DNA of 64,000 bases from JAIPEI01 sp964443135. Its GTDB lineage: Bacteria; Desulfobacterota; DSM-4660; Desulfatiglandales; HGW-15. Positions 59,556-64,000 of the stretch are shown in pieces (within the stretch, counting starts at the first letter, position 1; every line of letters starts with the position of its first letter). A program made the position numbers and the translations under genes. The stretch lies in the NCBI GenBank assembly GCA_964443135.1, contig CAYUBQ010000002.1:1-64000 (forward strand), read 5' to 3'. The notes under the pieces were generated by a model, which was not told where the DNA came from, searched no databases, and saw nothing but the letters and a program-made list of their open reading frames with translations.

Positions 59556-62155
59556 GCCCGGAGAATGCCGGGAAGGAGCTGGACCCGGCCACGGAACCCA
59601 CCGGATCCAAAGCCGCTTCCGGCTACAACCGCCTCTCCCTGATGCGGTTCCGGGCGTGGCAGATTCTCCTCGTGCTGCTGGTGCTGGCCGGGGTCTCCTT
59701 TCTCCTGTTCCCGCGCGAGCGGAGGCTCGTCGACTTTCACCTGGAGCGGGGCCGGACCCGGGACGCCCTGGTCGAGCTCGACCGCATGCTGAGGAAGAGG
59801 CCGACCGACCCGGCGCTCCTGGAGCTCGCGGCCGAGACCCGCTTTCGAGCCGGCGACATGGAGGAGGCGATCCGCCTGCAGGAGCAGGCCGCCCGGCTCT
59901 CCCCGGGGGACAAGAGCGCCTGGGAACGGCTCGCCCGGTTCCACGAGTGGAGCCGGAACCCGGCGGAGGCCCTCAGGGTCTACGAGCGCATCGCCTCCCT
60001 GGAGCCCGCGGACCGGGCGGCCCGGGAGAAGATCATCGAGTACGCCCGCTACCTGGGGCGCACCGACCTGGAGGCTGCGGCCGTGGCGAGCCTCCTGGAG
60101 CACGGCGAGGAGCCGGGCCCCGGGGAGGAGCCCCTCCTTCGGGAGCTGACCCGGACCCTGAAGGCCCTGGCCGGGGAGCGAACAGCCGGTGGGGAGGATC
60201 CCCTGCTCGACGAGCTTCTGGTCCGGCTCCACCTGGTGCGATCGGACCTCCTCGAGGAGCGGGGCGAGACCGGGATCTCCGAGGCGGCCCGGACGGACGC
60301 GGCGGAGGCCGCCCTCCACTTCTTCCTGGTGAACGGCCGGCTGGACGACGGCCGAGCCTTCGGCCGGCGTCTGGACCGGAGTCTCCAGGAGGGCGTGGCC
60401 TTCCGCCGGACCTGGGTGGACCTCCTCCGCTGGAACGGGCTCCCGGAGCGTGCCCTGGCCCTGCTGGACGAACTCCTCCAGGAGGAGCCCGGGAACCGGG
60501 AGCTCCTGCGCCTCGCCGGGGAGATCGCCGCTCGGACCGGAAACGTCCGGCGGCTCGCCCTCTCGCTCGAGGAGCAGCTTCGGCTCGACCCGGAGTCCGA
60601 GAGGCTTCGGGCCTCCCTGGCCGAGCTCTACCGGTTCTCCGGCGATCCCGGCCGGGCCGTTTCCCTGTACGAGGCCCTCCACCGGGATCACCCCCGGAAC
60701 CGGGCCTACCTGGACGCCATGCTTGCAGCGGCCGAGGACGCCGCCGACCCCGCGATCAAGGTGCGGGCCGCGGATTTGGCGGCCGGTGTGGATCCCCGGG
60801 ACGCCGACCTCCTCGAACGGCGGGCGGAGCTCTACCTGGCCGCGGAGAAGCCGGGAAAGGCCTGGCCCCTCCTGAGCGTTCTGGCCGGGCGGGCCGGGGG
60901 GGACGAGAAGGCGGTCCGGAGGATGCTCGAGGTGGCCGGGTACACGGACGATCCGGGGACCCTGAAGAAGGCCCTGTCCCAGGCCCTCTCCCTGAGGCCG
61001 ACGGACCGGGACCTGCGCCTGGAGGCTGCGGACGCCTTCCTCTGGCTGGAGGGGCCGGAGCGGGCCTACCGGGCCCAGCTCGAGCTCGTGAAACAGGGCG
61101 GCGCCACGCGAGAGGACGTGTTCCGTCTGATCGAGCTGGCCCTGTTCACGAACCGGCCCGAGAACGAGCGGGAGGCCGTGACGCTGGCCGCCCGGCGGCT
61201 CCGGGGACCGGAAGTGCGCGTCCTTCGCGACCGCGCCGCGCAGCTCCCGGAGGGCCTCTCGGACCAAGAAATGCTCGCGGCCGTTCGGACCTACCTGGAT
61301 CGGCACCCCGGGGACACCGCCTTCCGGGACCGCCTGATCCGGCTCTACATCGAGTCCGGACGCCCGGGCCGGGCCGCGCCCCTCCTGGCCGACCGGTCCG
61401 AACGGTCCCCCGGCGACCTTCAAAAGGCCCTGGACGCGGGGGAGGCCTATCTCCAGGCGGACCGGCTGAAGCAGGGCCTTCCCTACTTCGAACGGGCCCT
61501 GGCCCTCGACCCGGGGAACGCGGCTCTCCAGAGACGGCTGGTGACCTACCACGGCTGGCTCGGGATGCGGGAGGAGCAGATCGCCGGGCTGATCCGGCTC
61601 GAGGAAGAGGGCCTCCTGGAGCCCGGGGAGCGGACCCGGCTGGCCGGGGCCCTCCTGGAACGGGGAGAAGGGGAACGCGCCCTGGAGATCCTCCGGCCTG
61701 TGGAGGACCGGGACCCCCTGCCGAAGGAGGGAGGGATCCTCCTGGCCGCGGCCTACGACGCCGCCGGGCAGCGGGAGCGGGCCCTCGCCGTTTACGAGAG
61801 GCTCGCGCGGGACCACCGGGACGACCCGGCCCTCCTGGCCGAGCTGGGGGACCGGGCCCTCTGGCTGGACCGGCTGCCCGCCGCCCTGGCATTCTACGAG
61901 GCGGCCCTGCGGCTCGAGCCGAAGAACCTCCGCGCGCTCAAAGGAAGCGGCCAGATCTACGCCTGGAACAACAACCCGGAGCGGGCCATCGCCCGGTTCG
62001 AGGCCTACAACCGGCTCGAGCCGGACGACTTCGAGGTGCGGTACCAGCTGGGGGAGCTCTACTTCGCGAACGAGCGGAAAGGTGCGGCCTTCAAGGAGTA
62101 CCGGAAGACCCTGGGCCTGATCGACCGGAGGAAAAAGGCCGTCACTCCTCCTTGA
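59549..62155 (+). CDS. PelB N-terminal-like (or PelE-like) TPR protein
   Basis: The 868-residue protein has one N-terminal transmembrane helix (WQILLVLLVLAGVSFLL) and then about 20 TPR repeats to the end, such as DLQKALDAGEAYLQADRLKQ and PALLAELGDRALWLDRLPAA. The layout (inner-membrane anchor, long periplasmic TPR rod, no barrel) matches the N-terminal part of PelB; PelE also has TPRs but two or more helices. Its ATG overlaps the deacetylase stop by seven bases. It probably recruits the PelA enzymes to the barrel protein. The 3' end overlaps the GH114-like gene by 14 bases in convergent orientation. Confidence 0.72.
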   Translation: MVSPENAGKELDPATEPTGSKAASGYNRLSLMRFRAWQILLVLLVLAGVSFLLFPRERRLVDFHLERGRTRDALVELDRMLRKRPTDPALLELAAETRFRAGDMEEAIRLQEQAARLSPGDKSAWERLARFHEWSRNPAEALRVYERIASLEPADRAAREKIIEYARYLGRTDLEAAAVASLLEHGEEPGPGEEPLLRELTRTLKALAGERTAGGEDPLLDELLVRLHLVRSDLLEERGETGISEAARTDAAEAALHFFLVNGRLDDGRAFGRRLDRSLQEGVAFRRTWVDLLRWNGLPERALALLDELLQEEPGNRELLRLAGEIAARTGNVRRLALSLEEQLRLDPESERLRASLAELYRFSGDPGRAVSLYEALHRDHPRNRAYLDAMLAAAEDAADPAIKVRAADLAAGVDPRDADLLERRAELYLAAEKPGKAWPLLSVLAGRAGGDEKAVRRMLEVAGYTDDPGTLKKALSQALSLRPTDRDLRLEAADAFLWLEGPERAYRAQLELVKQGGATREDVFRLIELALFTNRPENEREAVTLAARRLRGPEVRVLRDRAAQLPEGLSDQEMLAAVRTYLDRHPGDTAFRDRLIRLYIESGRPGRAAPLLADRSERSPGDLQKALDAGEAYLQADRLKQGLPYFERALALDPGNAALQRRLVTYHGWLGMREEQIAGLIRLEEEGLLEPGERTRLAGALLERGEGERALEILRPVEDRDPLPKEGGILLAAAYDAAGQRERALAVYERLARDHRDDPALLAELGDRALWLDRLPAALAFYEAALRLEPKNLRALKGSGQIYAWNNNPERAIARFEAYNRLEPDDFEVRYQLGELYFANERKGAAFKEYRKTLGLIDRRKKAVTPP

Positions 62156-63164
62156 CCTTCGCCTCGAAGTGCTCGAAGGCGTCGACGATGTCCAGATAGA
62201 CGCCGTCGAACCCCGCGTCGACGATCCGGTCCAGGGCGGACGCCTCCCCGCCCATCAGGATGCGCCGCCACGCCTCCATCCAGTACTTCACCTTGTAGTT
62301 GCCCGGCCAGTCCGGGTTCTCCTCCCCGAGCCAGGGCGGGGGGGAGCTCTTCCACTCCGGCTTCCAGTAGGGCCGGTACTCCTCGGCCTCGCCGATGCTC
62401 ATGTAGGCCAGCACGAAGCGGTTTCCCCCGCACGCCTTCTGCCGGAGCGCCGCGACCTCCCGGCGCGAGAAGGGGACGTCGCCGTGGAAGAAAGGATCGG
62501 TGACGACCATGTCGTACCGGGTCTCCCGCACGGCGTCCACGAAGGCGTCCCGGTCGGTGTAGCTGCACATGTTCAGGAGGTAGAGGAAGTTCTCGGCCTC
62601 CGCCGGCGAGGAAAGGGGGCGGCAGTGGTGTCGAAACGGGCGGGCCGGGTGGGCGGGAATGCGGTCCAGGGCCCGGCTGGTCGCGGCGAAGCCGATGTAT
62701 CCCCGCCCGCTGTTGAGCCGGTAGGAGCGCTCGACCTGCTCCCGGCTCCGGCAGTAGTCCGTCACCAGGACCAGAAGGCCGCTTTGCTGCGCCACCGCCA
62801 GAAGCCCGTTCAGCCGGCGCCGGACCGCCTCCGGCGTGGGTCGGCCCAAGCCGCCGTACCCGAAGAACAGGCTCTCCTGGCCCACGCCGTCGACGGCCGC
62901 CACGTACCGGGCCGACACCCGGTCCCCGGGGTCCCCGCCCTCGGTCAGGAGCTGGAGCCCGTTCTGGGGCACCACGAGGAACCCGGGCCGCTGCTCCCGG
63001 GCGTAGGCGCCGATGCGCACCACCAGGTCCCGCATCTCCGCGCGGTAGTCGCGGGGCCTGCTGCCCTCGGGCTCGTCCTTACGCGGGGCCTCGCGCGTGC
63101 AGCCCCCCAGGAGGAGCAGGGAGAGAAACAGGACACAGCTCGTGGGGAAAGCGATCGCTCGCAT
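62142..63164 (-). CDS. GH114-like endo-alpha-1,4-polygalactosaminidase lipoprotein
   Basis: The 340-residue lipoprotein has signal peptide and lipobox (LLLLGGC) near residue 22. GH114 features include MVVTDPFFHGDVPFSRREVA, VLAYMSIGEAEEYRPYW, WPGNYKVKYWMEAW and AGFDGVYLDIVDAFE, the acidic ends of barrel strands. GH114 enzymes hydrolyse alpha-1,4-galactosaminan, a polymer class that includes Pel. It lies beside PelG on the minus strand. Having a second galactosaminidase besides the PelA hydrolase is notable; it may trim or release the polymer from the surface. Confidence 0.88.
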   Translation of the reverse strand: MRAIAFPTSCVLFLSLLLLGGCTREAPRKDEPEGSRPRDYRAEMRDLVVRIGAYAREQRPGFLVVPQNGLQLLTEGGDPGDRVSARYVAAVDGVGQESLFFGYGGLGRPTPEAVRRRLNGLLAVAQQSGLLVLVTDYCRSREQVERSYRLNSGRGYIGFAATSRALDRIPAHPARPFRHHCRPLSSPAEAENFLYLLNMCSYTDRDAFVDAVRETRYDMVVTDPFFHGDVPFSRREVAALRQKACGGNRFVLAYMSIGEAEEYRPYWKPEWKSSPPPWLGEENPDWPGNYKVKYWMEAWRRILMGGEASALDRIVDAGFDGVYLDIVDAFEHFEAKVKEE

Positions 63165-63252
63165 GGTTCACGGTCCTTGGGGTGGTCTTGTCCGGGGAAC
63201 GTATGGTTTCGTCATCCCCGCGTGTGGATCCTGTCCTTTTTGACCCTCGAGG

Positions 63253-64000
63253 TCAACCTGTTTCGGCGCTGCCCTGCACACGCAGGTCCGAGGCCCGTCG
63301 AAACACCTGGTACTCCAGGCCTCCCACGGTCCGGTTCACGAGGAAGAAACCGGCCGCAGCGGCCGTCAAGGAGGCGGCCAGGAAGCCGGTCCCGTGGAAT
63401 CGCCAGCCCGCCTCGATGGAGAGCAGGGTGAAGACGGCGTTCAGCAGGCAGAACAGCCCGTTCAGCCTCAGCAGGAGGCCGTACTCGTCGAGGTACTGGA
63501 TGATGAGAAAGTAGAAGAAGTAGAGGGAGAAGAAGATGGTGCCGGTCAGCAGGTAGTGGAACACGAAGGGGTTGGACCACGGGATGGGGACGATGCCGAT
63601 GTAGACCAGGAAGAGGACGAGCATGCAGGCCCCGCCGTAGAACAGGAACAGGGAGGAGGAGGTCTGGGCGATCCCGCCGAACAGCTTCTCCTTCTCCACG
63701 GCCAGCTCCCGAAAGGGGAAGTTGTTCGAGAGCTTGAAGATGAACCGCTCGTAAGGGCCGTTGATGCTCCTCTTGATGCCCTTGTAGATGATCAGGGAGC
63801 CGACCATCATGATGGTCAGGGCCACGAAGAACGGAAAGTCGTACTCCCCGTAGAAGTGAAACACCCCGTCCACGGACTTCCCGGTGGCCGGGTGAAACCA
63901 GAAGAGGATCTTGTCCACCCAGAACCCGAACATGAACAGGAATGCGGACAGACCGATCCGCCCGGCCTGGGCCCGTTTCAGGAAGGCGTCGTCCAGGCGG
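63253..64000 (-). CDS. pelG: PelG-type polysaccharide transporter (3' part)
   Basis: The visible C-terminal 248 residues of a multi-helix inner-membrane protein begin RLDDAFLKRAQAGRIGLSAF and run through the window's right edge. Conserved PelG stretches are FGFWVDKILFWFHPATGKSV and FHYLLTGTIFFSLYFFYFLI. PelG belongs to the MOP/MATE-like transporter superfamily and moves Pel across the inner membrane with PelD, PelE and PelF. The gene continues outside the window, so pelD, pelE and pelF probably lie beyond 64000 on the same strand. Confidence 0.85.
   Translation of the reverse strand, partial: RLDDAFLKRAQAGRIGLSAFLFMFGFWVDKILFWFHPATGKSVDGVFHFYGEYDFPFFVALTIMMVGSLIIYKGIKRSINGPYERFIFKLSNNFPFRELAVEKEKLFGGIAQTSSSLFLFYGGACMLVLFLVYIGIVPIPWSNPFVFHYLLTGTIFFSLYFFYFLIIQYLDEYGLLLRLNGLFCLLNAVFTLLSIEAGWRFHGTGFLAASLTAAAAGFFLVNRTVGGLEYQVFRRASDLRVQGSAETG

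Overview
This window is a GC-rich bacterial chromosome segment with densely packed genes and no plasmid or phage backbone. Several features suggest an anaerobic or microaerobic member of the Desulfobacterota (old Deltaproteobacteria). These are a membrane-linked heterodisulfide-reductase operon whose HdrA needs selenocysteine, a menaquinone methyltransferase, a Pit-type phosphate uptake system under PhoB/PhoR, an OYE-type FeS flavoenzyme beside a ThiS/ThiF pair, and a Pel exopolysaccharide locus. The lineage is inferred from gene content only; no rRNA or tRNA gene is visible.

Layout: 1-166 is the 5' end of a TrpB2-type tryptophan synthase gene (minus). 788-3088 is a GAF-fused PilB/GspE ATPase, followed by an SDR. 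3909-8407 is a minus-strand run: phosphodiesterase, dienoyl-CoA-reductase-like flavoenzyme, ThiS, ThiF, FecR protein and a possible CHAT-domain remnant upstream. 8862-13720 holds housekeeping genes: MOSC, LemA, nucleotidyltransferase, TPM protein, nadC, a NifX-like protein, an FmdB-type zinc ribbon and an IHF/HU subunit. 14053-19530 holds menG, phoB, phoR and the convergent DUF47/Pit pair. 19800-22957 holds a REP-associated tyrosine transposase (RAYT) with inverted flanks, mltD and a 25-bp perfect inverted repeat. 22971-30373 has a MATE exporter, an HNH nuclease, a GNAT protein, a candidate leader or small RNA, small proteins, MscS and a TPR protein. 30750-31832 is a second RAYT that has lost the aligned catalytic tyrosine.

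31999-42043 is a peptide and amino-acid scavenging region: two M20 hydrolases, an SDR, a complete Dpp/Opp ABC importer and a class IV aminotransferase. 42281-43818 is a PAS histidine kinase convergent with a NifU-like scaffold. 44231-50471 is the hdr operon: a cytochrome b/c protein fused to two HdrC-like ferredoxin modules, HdrB, a 1004-residue HdrA with an in-frame UGA at codon 60 and a SECIS-like hairpin, and a cyclic-nucleotide-binding protein. 50518-54116 is a permease/nitrilase pair opposite a FadR-type GntR regulator. 54590 to the right edge is a Pel-type exopolysaccharide locus in which PelA and PelB are each split into two genes, with a GH114-like lipoprotein and PelG on the other strand; PelG runs off the window.

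Small DNA repeats are a second theme. Four copies of a roughly 80-105 nt dispersed repeat lie between genes (611-704 minus, 15627-15730, 41093-41198, 54155-54230). A 72-nt double-hairpin element sits in the hdr leader, and RAYT-type palindromes lie at 19800-19821, 20868-20889 and 22875-22957. Two RAYT genes in the same window make a REP-like origin plausible.
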